Shown here: piece after piece, positions 20,720 to 31,900 of the stretch | Layout of the letters: every line of letters begins with the position of its first letter | How positions within the stretch are numbered: the stretch's first letter is position 1 | Origin: Chara braunii | Taxonomy: Eukaryota > Streptophyta > Charophyceae > Charales > Characeae | DNA length: 49,542 nt | NCBI GenBank assembly: GCA_003427395.1 | Contig: BFEA01000340.1 | Span: 298,720-348,261 of the forward strand | Reading direction: 5' to 3' | Program-made: the position numbers and the translations under genes | The notes under the pieces: model-generated | Seen by the model: the letters and a program-made list of their open reading frames with translations, nothing else | Databases searched by the model: none | What the model was told of the DNA's origin: nothing

Positions 20720-22327
20720 ATGCATTACTTGGAGACAAATTCAATATTCGGAATTACCGACCCATCACCGTCCTGATTGTCACCTACAAAATGCTGGCCA
20801 AGGCCCTGACCAACAAGATGATTCCGGTCTTAGAGGGAGTGATCCACCCATCACAGACAATGTTTATGCAACACAGGCAAATCCAAGAAAATATCTTGTT
20901 GGTCAACGAGGAGTTGCAATTGTCCCGACAAACAAAACAAAATGCAGCCCTCGTTTTCATTAAATTTTGAGAAAGCCTACGATCATGTGAACTGGTTCTT
21001 TCTTGACAAGAGTCTGGAAAAAATGAATTTTGGGCCGGTCTTCCACAGGTGGATTCGCATCCTTCACCACAATACCACTACAAGGGTGCAAATAAACGAA
21101 ACATTGGCTCCTCCGATTGAGTTGGAACGGTCGGTCCGCCAAGGTGATCCAATAGCACCCTTCCTTTTCCTCATTATCATGGAGGCCTTATCGGCGAATC
21201 TTCGAGCAAATAAAGATATCAAGAAAATTCAGATTACACGAATCCTAGAGGAGGCCATCCCGTTATGCTCGCTGTTTGCAGACGATATCACCATCATAGT
21301 AGATGCTACGCAGGAGAATATGATTGAAATCCAGAAATTAATGAGTAAATTCGCCCAAGTATTTGACATGATGGTGAACTAGGGAAGCAAAACACAGGGA
21401 TGGTGGATCCACTACCAAGGGGGTCATCTACCAGACTTCTCAAACATCCACTGACTCCCTTTGCAGGCCCCTGTCTGTTTCTTGGGGGTTTCTTTAACAA
21501 CCCAGGGTCGCCTTTCCTCAAATGACGACTGGATTTTAGCACCCGCCTTAGCCAAACTGGCCAACTGGCGCAATAAGCATACCTCTCTCTTTGGCCGAGC
21601 GCTGGCGATTAACAATGTGGTATTCGCTGCGTTGTGGTATAAAAAGTGCTTTGGCCCCTTAGCAGGACGGCCTTCCAATCACTTAGGTCTAGGGCAACAA
21701 CCTTTCTCTGGAGAGGAGATGATGAGCGTGCAAACGTCATTAGTAGGGTGGCATGGGAATCTGTCATACAACCAAAACAGGCTGGAGACCTGGGCATTAT
21801 CGATCCCACGACACAAGTCCAGGCACTCCATCTTAAATGGTTGAAGACTTTGATTTTCTCCCTGGATAGTCCATGACGACCCCTCGCCCTGGAACACATT
21901 GCCCGGTTGGCCCCACCGGCCCCTCCTGAGGTTAGCCCGCTTACATGGTTAGAGGACCGCTATTGGTCAATCCCACGCAAGATCTATGGGCAAACAACAG
22001 ATAAATTTTGGCCTTCACTACTAAAGAGTTGGCGCAGGCTCCCCCTCCCTGAAAAGCTGGCACCAACAAGGTGGGAGGAAGTGTACCGTCAACCGCTTTT
22101 CGGTAACCGGTGGATTACTCCCCATCATGGACAGATTTTAAACAGCTTAGCTGCCCCCTGGAAGGGATGGGTGAGGAATGGGATACTCTGTGTCGGGCAC
22201 CTGTGGGACCATGAGAGGAAGGACTGGAAAACAATAACCCAGCTTCAAAGCATCCTCCGTTATTTCCATGACACAGAGAAGCACATGAAAACAATCATCG
22301 AAGCACTCCCTCTCACCTGGTACACTA
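20720..22327 (+). pseudogene. LINE ORF2 reverse transcriptase fragment
   Basis: Visible blocks are NIRNYRPITVL (about 20.74 kb), NFEKAYDHVNW (motif A), SVRQGDPIAPFLF (motif B), FADD (21275-21286) and the LAINNVVFAALWY and VISRVAWESVIQP segments of the thumb, then LPLPEKLAPTRWEEVY. It is collinear with the copy at 10.1-12.1 kb. The frame changes near 20.96 kb and again in the 21.6-21.9 kb part. Stops occur at a conserved Trp in the NWGSKTQGWW block (TAG near 21380) and at two other Trp positions (TGA near 21452 and 21874). The polymerase lacks its N-terminal part and the endonuclease, so it is inactive. Confidence 0.87.
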
Positions 22328-22414
22328 GCGGTTAATGGAAGGCTAAAAATTCAGGGTTTTTCTCGGTGAAAAATTCGTCAAAATTCGCCGAATTTTTGAC
22401 CTTCCATTAACCGC
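22328..22414. repeat. 87-bp foldback (stem-loop) element at a LINE/LTR-block junction
   Basis: Arms of 25 bases (22328-22352 and 22390-22414) are reverse complements with two mismatches; the outer 15 bp pair perfectly (GCGGTTAATGGAAGG with its complement). The 37-base loop is itself partly self-complementary. It lies exactly between the end of LINE similarity and the start of the flanking block shared with 36.2 kb. It may be a MITE-like insertion or a fold-back formed during the rearrangement. Confidence 0.85.
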
Positions 22415-22417
22415 TTC

Positions 22418-23850
22418 TTGCGCGGTATTACGCCTCTATCGAACCCGCACGCGAACCGGCATCTTGGGGGGCTGAAGTCCCAAGCGCGACTCGTCGTCGG
22501 TCGACTAGGACGCATCCCACACGCCACGCGCACGCCACTATAAAGAATATAAAAATAAAAACACGCACACGTACATATACACGAAATGACACAGAACAAA
22601 CAACGCGACAACACTCCTAGTCCCTTAGTAGCCATCCCATAACTCTCCGACGCGGAAATCGGATAGGCGACGCGTGCGAGACTTAGTATAAAACCGCGCG
22701 GACGCAGGGCTAACTCATATCGACTCGCAATGCAAGCATACGCAAGCAGTCGCAATGATGGACCCATACTCATGCGGTCTTCGTTAATTTTGAGGGTCGC
22801 ATTCGGCACTCAAGTGTCGGCCGACACGCGCCTTGAGGGATTGATTTCTCGACGTTGGCGGTACCACACCCTCTTCTGCACCCTGCGGAGAGTGGGTGGT
22901 ACACAGGTTTATACCTGTGGTGGCAATTGTCTCTTATCGCCCTGGAGACCAGCTCCATCATCTAGGGTCTGGAGAGAAATCAAGGGGTTTGACTTTGACG
23001 GCTGCCATGGACTACAACGTCCAACCATAGAAATTCTAAAGAGCAAAGGCTAAAAGAGAAAGTCTAATTTCCCTCGAAAACATAATCTGTTTAACCGTTA
23101 CGCGTGGTCACTGTAGGTTGCACGAAACACTTAAGACATATATATTCACATATATAGAGGGTTATTAATATAGAACGACCACTTCTCACAGTCACAGTGG
23201 GACTCCTTTCAGCCATATATATATATATATATGTGAGCGCAGACAGTCAAATCCAAAGTCCGAATCACCAAACATACCTTCAATCACATCAAAGATTCAA
23301 CAAAAAAGTCTATGCACTACACGGGGTCAACTTCAGCCATTCTCTGCATTCACACCCCTTGTGCAACTCTCAAAATAAAATACTCACTACTTTTCTTTAA
23401 ATGACCATTCAAATAAAGTCCGGGTGAAAATACAACAAAACAGTTCAAATCACATGGCTAAAGCCTTTAGGTTGAGTGGGAGGCGTAGATTGGAGTTGAA
23501 TCGTAAACCAACGAATCGGCAACCGACCTGTTATCAGTGATAAAAGAAGATGATCCTTGTAGGATCAAGCTGAATCCAACCCAAATCCTGAATCAATCAA
23601 TCCAGAAGACCTGTAACACAAGACAGGCCAATCCCCAAGCTAAGTCTATAAGTTCATGGAGAATAATCTCCATATCACGATCTCACTCAAATCATCCTAT
23701 TTAACTAAGTCTGAGTCTACCTCTAAGCAAATGTCAAAAGAAAGGTAGACTCTGGCAGAATCTCTTCTATACAGAGTGGATTTTCCAGGATTGTCACATG
23801 TCAAAATATAATCTAACTCCTTTGAACTAAGAAAATTTCGGCAGCGCTTA
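22418..23850. repeat. Flanking block A, left copy (candidate 3' LTR of the gypsy element)
   Basis: Similar over about 1.4 kb to 36180-38307, in the same orientation, the right copy being longer. The two copies flank the gypsy internal region, as LTRs would. This copy lacks the part equivalent to 35850-36180, so it would be truncated. It holds hairpins: GGCACT/AGTGTC near 22805, a stem around TTCTGCACCCTG near 22880, CTGTTATCA with an imperfect partner at 23528, GATCC/GGATC at 23552-23566. A TATAAAA lies at 22687-22693 on the plus strand. No LTR ends were identified here. Confidence 0.6.
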
Positions 23851-23862
23851 CCGGACTATATT

Positions 23863-23882
23863 AAGCGACGTCCCCGTCGCTT
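23863..23882. repeat. Short perfect hairpin
   Basis: AAGCGAC pairs with GTCGCTT around a six-base loop. It lies just after the point where the left block A loses similarity to the right one. Confidence 0.7.
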
Positions 23883-24007
23883 CGCAAGATCAAAAAGCTA
23901 TCAAGCCATCCATACATAAAAAATGTTGACGAAAAGGAACCAATCCGATCAGCCGACAGACTCAGGTTCGAGGCCCCCAGCGGTCCATGCCCACACAACT
24001 ATATGTT

Positions 24008-24066
24008 GTCAGGGTTTCAACCTGGGTCTCCATTGTCCTGACACTAGGACGCCAGTGTACTACGCA
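24008..24066 (-). repeat. tRNA-like relic
   Basis: On the minus strand, GTAGTACACTGGCGTCCT resembles an A box, a 5-bp perfect stem (GTCCT/AGGAC) sits where an anticodon arm would, and CCAGGTTGAAACCCTGA resembles a T-arm with B box. The anticodon-like loop has six bases, so it is not a normal tRNA. Confidence 0.45.
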
Positions 24067-24239
24067 TCAGTACTACAGCATAAGTTCCAAAGGCCCTCAT
24101 ACCCGTCCTCGTCCCTTTGTCGTAGACAAGTGTCGGCCTCTCGTTGGATGTCCCCAGCCCCCTTTCTGGTAAGCAGGGTCATAACTGCGGACGCGGGCCC
24201 TAACTGAGACCTTTGAAGGCTTTCTGCCTTTCTCTCAAG

Positions 24240-25800
24240 AATCCCCTCTCAATTTGATATATGATTATGTGTGTCCTTGACTCCCTCTCAGCAGCTTCCG
24301 CAGTCTAGTACGGAAGTGCTAGGTCTCCATCTTAGCCCACCATAGTCTGGTTGATCAGGCCAGATCTACGGCCCACCGCGTTGTTATTTTGGCGGTAGTG
24401 CCCTCGCAGGTTACGCCACGATAGACTTTCTCCTGATAAGCATTCAATCAGGACTTCCCCAAAGACTCATATGACTCGACTCCTATCCCATGTCGTTCCA
24501 CAGGGGTAAAGCCTTCCTGGGCGGCCACACCCTTTAAGCCTTTACTCCCGTGGTCAGACGTGGGCCCGCGGCCAGGTTGTGCCGGTCCACGGCCATCCCT
24601 AGGGGTTGCGCCCTAGCGGTGCTAAAACTTTACCGTTTAGCTTGGTCTTCCTTATGTGCCTTGAGGTTAGCATGAGTGGCCGGACAGTGCCTCGCAACAA
24701 ATACAGGCCTACTGCGGGACTGCGCATAGGCTTGTCACACATGACAGGTATTTACCAGCTCTCTGTGGGACAACACAGTGGGGGCATGGCCACCTCCCCA
24801 CATTTACAACCATAGGAAACCGTCAGATCCACCAGGCTGTGACTCCCTAACTTGATCAGGGTAGGAGGATCACACACCTCAGGGACACCTCTCAAAAGCA
24901 AACATTTTCGCGACATTCTCAAGAAATTTCATCGAGTGGCCATTTAAAACAAGGTTCCTTTCGTCAGTCTTTCATCTTACCAACCCAATTTTTCATGCCA
25001 TCATGTCTATTAATCATCCTCCCTATGGTGGAGGTTTCACTCAATAGGTATGTCAACCAACCCTTTCTTTCTTAGGATGGGTCCTCACATGACCTGTGTA
25101 GAACATCTTCCTTTTCTGACGATAAGTCTCCCAAATAATTCATAGTGTACAATTCAATCATGGCAACAGTACAACACAAGGGGCCAACTTATGGGTCCCT
25201 AATACCATTTAGACACTTAAACATTTGGCATGATAAGCTTTCGAGTCCCAAGGACTCATAGGCCCGCTTTGGGTTTTTGCAACTTGTTTCACAAAAACAA
25301 ACTGCGCTCTCTCTCCTTATACTCGGCTCTAACATCTGCTCCCAAGCAGATTGCGCGAGTATACCGAAGAGTAGACAGTTTTATATTTACTCACAAGGCA
25401 TAAGCATATGAGCTGTTTGTTACACAAATCCCACACAAATTATCATACATCAGAAAGCCACACATATGAGAGCGAGAGTGATCGTCATACACAGGGGGTA
25501 GTCTCAAGACCTCGCTCAGTTATACACTCAATAATAGAATGTCTCTCAAATCTCAACATCAACTCTCAAATGTCATGCCCCCTCTCATATCCAATGGGCT
25601 CATACCCTAGGTGTTACTGACTCTCACATCACCTATAGGTAGACAATAATCTCAAAACCAAACGCAATACAACTAGTTGTCCTAAGTATCACACAGCTAA
25701 GTCCCAGTCTTTAGATCCCAATGTGAAAAGAACCTCAAAACCTTATTGTACATTGGTCCTTTGTCGCACATAACACCTAAGATACACGTATCTGACCCGT
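24240..25800. repeat. Hairpin-rich non-coding region downstream of the gypsy ORFs
   Basis: No gene. Strong stem-loops: 24290-24320 (AGCAgCTTCCG/CGGAAGTGCT), 24431-24453 (TCCTGAT/ATCAGGA), 24498-24553 (14-base arms, two non-Watson-Crick positions), 24599-24616 (CTAGGG/CCCTAG), 24733-24746 (TGTCA/TGACA), 25243-25257 (GAGTCC/GGACTC), 25318-25363 (TATACTCG/CGAGTATA enclosing ATCTGCT/AGCAGAT) and 25780-25793 (AGATAC/GTATCT). On the minus strand this would be the 3' part of the retrotransposon transcript. Confidence 0.7.
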
Positions 25801-25880
25801 GATACCCTATGCCCTTTACTTTACTATTTCTATGTACAGAAAACACCTCACTGCTACTGGCGTATAGGCGAACCAGCCTC

Positions 25881-28721
25881 TCACTCACTCATCTCCTCCT
25901 GGTTTTGCCTATACAACTGGGCTCGACCCCCATCCGGAGGTGTCTCTACCACTCGGCCCTGTCTATCATACATCTTGCCACCTTCTTCAGTAACCCGCCC
26001 CTCAGCCTTGTCCTTAAGAAATTTAGGACAGTCCACGGCCCTATGCACTCCGTCCAGAAAATAGAAACACATAGCCCCAGATTTCCTTTGAAATCTCTTC
26101 TTCTTTTTCTGGGTCCCTGGCGACGGAGGCACCTTATCCTTCTCCTTACTCAGTCCATGACTCTGGGGCAGGTGCCATGGTCCTTCCGCTTCTCCTTCGA
26201 TTCCATATTCGCTTGACTCCCCTTGCTGCATCTCTCCCTCGGGTTGGTATTCAGGGGTATCCAATCTCAGTGGCCGGCCCTCGCAAGTGACCTCCAATAT
26301 GGCTTCCTCCTCCCCCTCTCTGGACCCCGGAGCCTGGGGAGTAGTGGCTCTAGTAGGCTGGCTCGTGGCCTCCTGCTGCCGCAGCTCAGTAGTCGGTCCT
26401 CCCGAATCGGTCCCAGTGGCCCACGAGCCCAGCTGTACCCTCAACTCTTCCAACTTTGGCTCATGCTCTGGGGCCTCCAGCCCCTGAGGCCTCTCTGGCG
26501 GCATATCCACTTCCATGGCAGCAACCAACTCGTCCAAGCGCGATGGCTCCTCCCCTTGTGCCTCCGGCCGTGGAGATCCCACCGCTCCAGTGAGTGTCCC
26601 CTCCTGTACGTCCAGAAGGATTGTCAGTGACAACTCAGCCTCCCCCTCTCCTACTGATGCAGGTTGGGGNTCTTGGGTCAGCACCTCCTTAGGANCATCT
26701 GCCGAAGTAGCGGCCTCCTGNTGTGAAGCCAGCTNAGTGGGAGCCTTGAACTCAAAGCTTNCNTTGTTGGCTTCNTTNCTNGCCTCTGCCTCNGCTGGGT
26801 CCAGAAATACCTTCCCCAACTTCTCNTGNCGAGATGCCTCTGCTGCCTCCTCTTGGCCAAACAGCCCTTGCACCNCCTTNCNTTGGATGCCNTANCTGCT
26901 CTGCTCAGTCCANTCGATNANNTTGGTGGCGGTAAGCTTTTCNACNGCGGCCGCCATTTCCTTGAGNTTNGCCTCCNACTCANCCTCCTTNGCCTCCAGG
27001 CGAGNNTGCCTGGCCTTGCTCTCGGCTCTCTCCTCTGTGAGTTGGGCAGTCAGCTATTCCACCTCATCTTTCCTGAGAGCCAANTCNTCACTAAGCANGG
27101 AGTACCTGTGAAAGGCCTCAATGGATGTCTGCTTTATCCCCTTGTCTACCCATTTGATGGCCTCCCTGGCAGCANAAAACCCCAATTCCCCAACCTCTAT
27201 CGCCTCGTCGGCACCCTCAATCACCTGGCCCGCCTCTCGTGCCCTCTNGCGAGCTGCCTCTCTCNGTCNCTCATATCTGGCCCATAACTCGTCAATCCTC
27301 TCTTCACTTGTCTTTGGGGNGACTGGTGGCCTTGGCGCTATCCCTGCAGCCNCCATCNTGTCCCTGCGCTCATGTATCTCCTCAAGGCGAGCTCATACCC
27401 TAGCACGTTTTGCCCGGACGGCTTCGTCTGGCTCCTTTCCTGTGCCTGCCTCCGCGACNTCCCCAGTCGCAGCCTGCNAACCCTCNCCTAACTNAGTACC
27501 NNCTNGCCCCGATGATGGCCCTACNNGGCTGGNCTCCTCAATGTCNNGGNGCTCGGCTGCGTGCGNGGCTAAGCGTGAGTCGACAATCAGGCGGGGCTCC
27601 GTCCTCCACCCCTCCACTGGCCCTCTNGCCTCAACCTCCTGCCNGGGTGACATANTGGCCTNTGGTGGTGGTACTGGGGCCTCCTGGCTGTCTGGCNCCG
27701 CGANGCCCTCTGGCCAGNACCNCNGTGTCTGAGCTCGAGCTGGGGAGTCAGGGGGAGTGTCACCTTCCACCACAATGACATCTTCCGTTCCTACCCCCTT
27801 CAATCTGAGTGGCTCTGCCTCAGGCTCTAGGCGAGTCTGCTCCCCTCCTGATGGGTCCGTCGGGCTCTCTCCTGTTGAAGGGGGTCCCCACTGGGACGCG
27901 TCTAAGTGGGCCTCCAGACTCCTGAAAGGNGTTGNTGGTACCTCGCTCTCCCTCTGCTCTGGTGCCTGTGGCGAGGGCCCCAGTAGGTCATCCTTTGTAA
28001 CTTGGTGGAACTCCACCTGCCTGAGGCCACAAGCAGGGAAGGACTCGCTTGCCCTAGCCGGCCCTGCTTGTCCTCCTTCTCGTTGTGCCAAGGCCTTCCG
28101 ACCACCTCTCGACGTCACCGGCTCTCTTGCCTCCAAATCCCTTAACCTCTTGCTTCGCCGCCTTCTGTCAACCCTTGGTTCTGGCCTCTCTNGTTCCGGT
28201 CGCCGAAACGCCACCCTCAGCTGAGCCCGACAATCCNCCCAATCTTGTGCCCGCCTCTNGATTTGTCTTACCAGCGGACGCTCCGCCTCTCTGGTCCAAA
28301 GGCGCAGCGCCTGTACCCACTCATCCCTCGAAACTCCCTNATCGCTCATATACCGTTCGTATGNTGGGATGAATTCCTCCGCGNTCCCTTCCTCCAAANG
28401 AATAGGTANCCCATCATTCCCCAAAGNCGAAGCTCTCAGTCTCTGCATCCCTGCTTCTACCTCCGACCAAGTTAGGGCCTCCTCCCCGATCTGCGCAATG
28501 GGCTCCTCGAACCTCCNAANTNCCCTCAAGTGACGTATCCTCTCGGCCACGTNCCATCCTCTNCGGGCTGCATGCTCTCGGTAAGCGTCCAGGAAGAGCT
28601 CGATGTTGTCGNCGTCAANCACGGGTGTAGGCTCCCTCCTGAAGGGCCCATGCCGCTCCTCCCCTCTGGATGCCTCGAGAGGTCTCTGTCGTGGCCGCGT
28701 GCCCCGCCCGCCCCTCTGCAT
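25881..28721 (-). pseudogene. Additional gag-like ORF downstream of pol, two internal stops
   Basis: Three segments (28721-27393, 27356-27054, 26957-25881) lie in one frame with no indel, so they form one ORF of about 947 codons broken by TGA near 27393 and TAG near 27054. The N-terminal part (DNIELFLDAYREHAA, ERIRHL, LTWSEVEAGMQRLR) resembles the helical gag domain of plant retroelements. The middle is acidic and Pro-rich, followed by a helical, Ala/Arg/Glu-rich segment. The C-terminus has a basic run and a knuckle-like motif at 26028-26069: Cys-x2-Phe-x4-His-x4-Cys, with Phe where the second Cys is expected. It lies about 220 bp beyond the pol stop on the same strand. Many N bases fall inside it. 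A function is not established; a second capsid-like protein is my inference, and the remnant of another element is the alternative. Confidence 0.6.
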
Positions 28722-28938
28722 GGCTGCCTTCTATAAAGTCAGACCTGCACATCAGGCGAAACGAAACAAACAGGCACACGACAGGATCAGCATATGGGTC
28801 CANCAGTCTTCAGAGCAGATATACACCCAATCTCANACACATCAANCCTTTCTTTGCNTCCAATCATGGCATGCAGTACTTTGGACGAGGGTCTACTCTG
28901 GGAGGGATCACAGCGGCTGGGAGGGATTGCGGCTTTAC

Positions 28939-31900
28939 CTATTCCCTGGCCACAAACTTTTTCAGCCTCGTCCCGGATGCCCAATCTTTCCACTCTGTGC
29001 CGTTTAGCTCTTCGATCTGGTACGCCCCAAACTCGCCGCATCGCACAATCCTGTAGGGCCCCAACCATCTTTTGTCAAGTTTTCGTGACCACTGCTTTTC
29101 CAGGGATGAGTCGTATAATAACACNCTATCTCCCACTGCCAAGGGCTCTTTCCGCACTCNCGCCNTTTGATCCCACCTCATCTTATCCTCCATGCGACTT
29201 CTNTCTACCTGACNAGCGGCCTCTCNCAATCTTTCCTCGGCCGCTCNNANTTGNCGCGCNCGGATATCGAGCAGNTCCTCGAAGGACAGGTTTACTTCCA
29301 AGTCCTNGCGCCTCCACGTTTTCATAAAGCTTTCTATAGGGAAGGTGGCATGCCTCNCATACCATAGCGTGGCTGGCGCATACTTGGTAGTCCTCTTCAC
29401 CGTAATATTCTCCACGAAAAAAGNCGCTCGCAGGAATTTCGGCCACTGACCANGCTTGCCCTCTGTCCATTTNGCCNAGAGGTTCGTGATGGTACTGTGC
29501 CCCCTTTCCACAGGAGCGTTCGCTNGGGGGTGNGCGGNCGTAGTGTAGTTGGTCACTACTCCATATCTTGCAAGCAAAGTCCGCACCTCGTTGCAGGTAA
29601 ACTCTGACCCNCGGTCCATCANGAACTCCTTGACGAAAGNANAGCGCAGATAATACTCCTCGATGCAACTTGCCAAAACTGGGCCGGTCTTCGTTCGGAT
29701 AGCCCGCCCGTCTACAAACCCGGTGAGATTGTCGCGTGCATCCAAGATGTAGTTGCACCAATTTTCCCCCATTGGCATAAACAGCAGGTCCAGGTGTACA
29801 ACCGCACCCACTTCCCTTTCCAACCTTGGGTGCAGGGGCTCTCCCGGCCTTTGCGCCGACCTTTCCTGGCAAGGTACACAGGATTGGCAGTACTTGATGA
29901 CCATCGTCAACATTCCATCCCAATGGTAGAGCTCACTTATCTTTGCGCATGTGGCACTCACACCTCTGTGCCCACCTGCTATACCATCATGTAATGCCTC
30001 TATGATGTCCAACTGTCGGTTCCTCCCGTACACAATCCGCTTGGGATTCCCAACTTGCCGCTTTATGAACAAATGCCCATCTCTCACCACGTAGAGGTGC
30101 CTCAACTTCTGCGCCTTGTCGCTAGCATCCCTGTCCCTCATCTCACAGGATAAAAGTAAGTCCAGCTCAAGATAGATCCCGTCATATTCCTCTGCCCGGA
30201 ATGCCTCCTTAATTTCCCCTTCTTCAAACTCGTCATTCTGGCTTTCCGGAATCAGGAGCTCATCCTCCTCATGACTAAACGAGCCTCTCCAGTCAAAGTC
30301 TCCTTGCAGGAGCGTATTAGTGAGCAAATACATCCCTCCCATTAGCTGCTCATGTTCCTCTACCTGAGTAGGCCTTTCCTCTATTGTCCTCACCTCTTCC
30401 ACCAAACCATGTGTCCCTGTCAGTGCCAACTTCATCATCCACTGCGCGTCCTTGCCTCCCCATTGATCTTCTTCCTGAAATGGCTTAAGGACTAAGTCGG
30501 TCTTCCGCTCATACCCTTTTGGTGCTATCCATATGGGATAGCTAACACAACTAGGTACTCGCAGCGCCCACTTATTTATATGGAGTCGCACATCTTCTTC
30601 TTGATCCAGGAACCCGTCAACTGGCGGGGTGTCTTCGATCGACCCCTGATTTGCACTGTCCCAGTTGACGCGGCTCAGGCCGTCAGCTCTATTCTTGTTC
30701 CCCGAAATCCTTTCCGGCTCAAAATTAAACATCCAAATGTACGTCAACCATCGAGTGACGGTTGGGTCAGATGGTGTATAATTTTTTAAAGAGCAAGTCA
30801 GCGCCGTAGGGTCTACCCTCAATATAAATCTCCTGCCGAAGACATAATTCCGGGAGACCCTTAGACAATGGAGTACCGCGAGCATCTCCTTTTTGAACTG
30901 AGAGTAATTCCTCTCAGTCGTATTAAGAGTGCGACTTTCGAATCTTAGCGGCCCTTCCTTTCTTTCGACATCCGCTTGGATCAAAACCCCTCCTAATGCA
31001 GTTGGGCCAGCGTCTGTCTCGATGATGAACGGCTTTTCTTCAATCCCTTCATAATTTGGCGCCCCTAGCACCAACCCTCCTTCCTTAAACTCTCCCTTCA
31101 TCCTGGCTACCGCTTCTTCCTGGTCTTCCCCCCAAACCCACTCCTGGTCCTGGCGCACCAGCTTCCTTAGATGCTCGGTCTTGGCGGCGAAGTCTTTCAC
31201 GAAGCTTCTCCAAAATCCGCAAGTGTCAAGAAAGTTTCTCACATCCGTTATGGTCTGGAAAAGCACCGGCCATTCTAAGATCTTGTTTGTCTTCTTCACA
31301 TCTGGCTTCCGGCCCTTCTCGTTGCAGACAAACCCTAGGATGGTGGCCTCCCTCATGCAGTGCTTGGACTTTGGCCCACTTGCAGTGAGGTTGTGTTCTT
31401 CTAGCAGGCCCAAGACTCGATCGAGATCCTGGATATGCCTCCAAACGAAGCGCCTCACTCCGGTCTGCACCTCATCCTCCTCTTTCTCCTTTGGCCCTTT
31501 GACAGCCAAGTCGTAGATATAGGGTTGAGTGATGTGCGGACTGACTGTTTGCATGGCCCTGATCATATGTCTTTGCACCATTGCCACCGCATTCGTCCAA
31601 ACCTGGGGAACCACATTCATGTGGATTAGCCCCCTTGGCGTGTGCATTGCCGTCACCGGCCTATCGGGCGGATATACAGAAAACTGATCATACCCGGAAT
31701 AGAGGTCTATAAGTGAAATTATAGGCCTCCCCGCGCATGACTCTGACAGTGCATCTGCGTTTGGCAAGCCTCCCGCATCTCGCACCGTTACTGTGTTCAG
31801 CCGCTGCAAATCCTGTACCCACCGTAGCGTCCTGTTTGGCTTAATAAAGCAGAACCAAGGGGAAGCATACGGACCACTAGAGTAGCCGGCAACATGCGTG

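Larger units (their letters stand above)
17900..22327 (+). mobile_element. LINE copy with ORF1 and partial ORF2
   Basis: The most complete member of the LINE family in this window. ORF1 (17990-20458) is followed by a reverse transcriptase segment (20720-22327). The apurinic endonuclease and first part of the polymerase are missing between them, with a junction near 20.70-20.73 kb. The 3' part (zf-RVT domain, tail) is absent: similarity stops near 22325, where an 87-bp foldback and the gypsy flanking block begin. The missing 3' part may lie beyond the window if the following block inserted into this LINE. Confidence 0.82.

Noticed and set aside
25881-28721. Envelope-like ORF after pol
   Set aside because: No signal peptide or membrane segment is visible; the architecture (helical domain, acidic centre, knuckle-like end) fits gag better.
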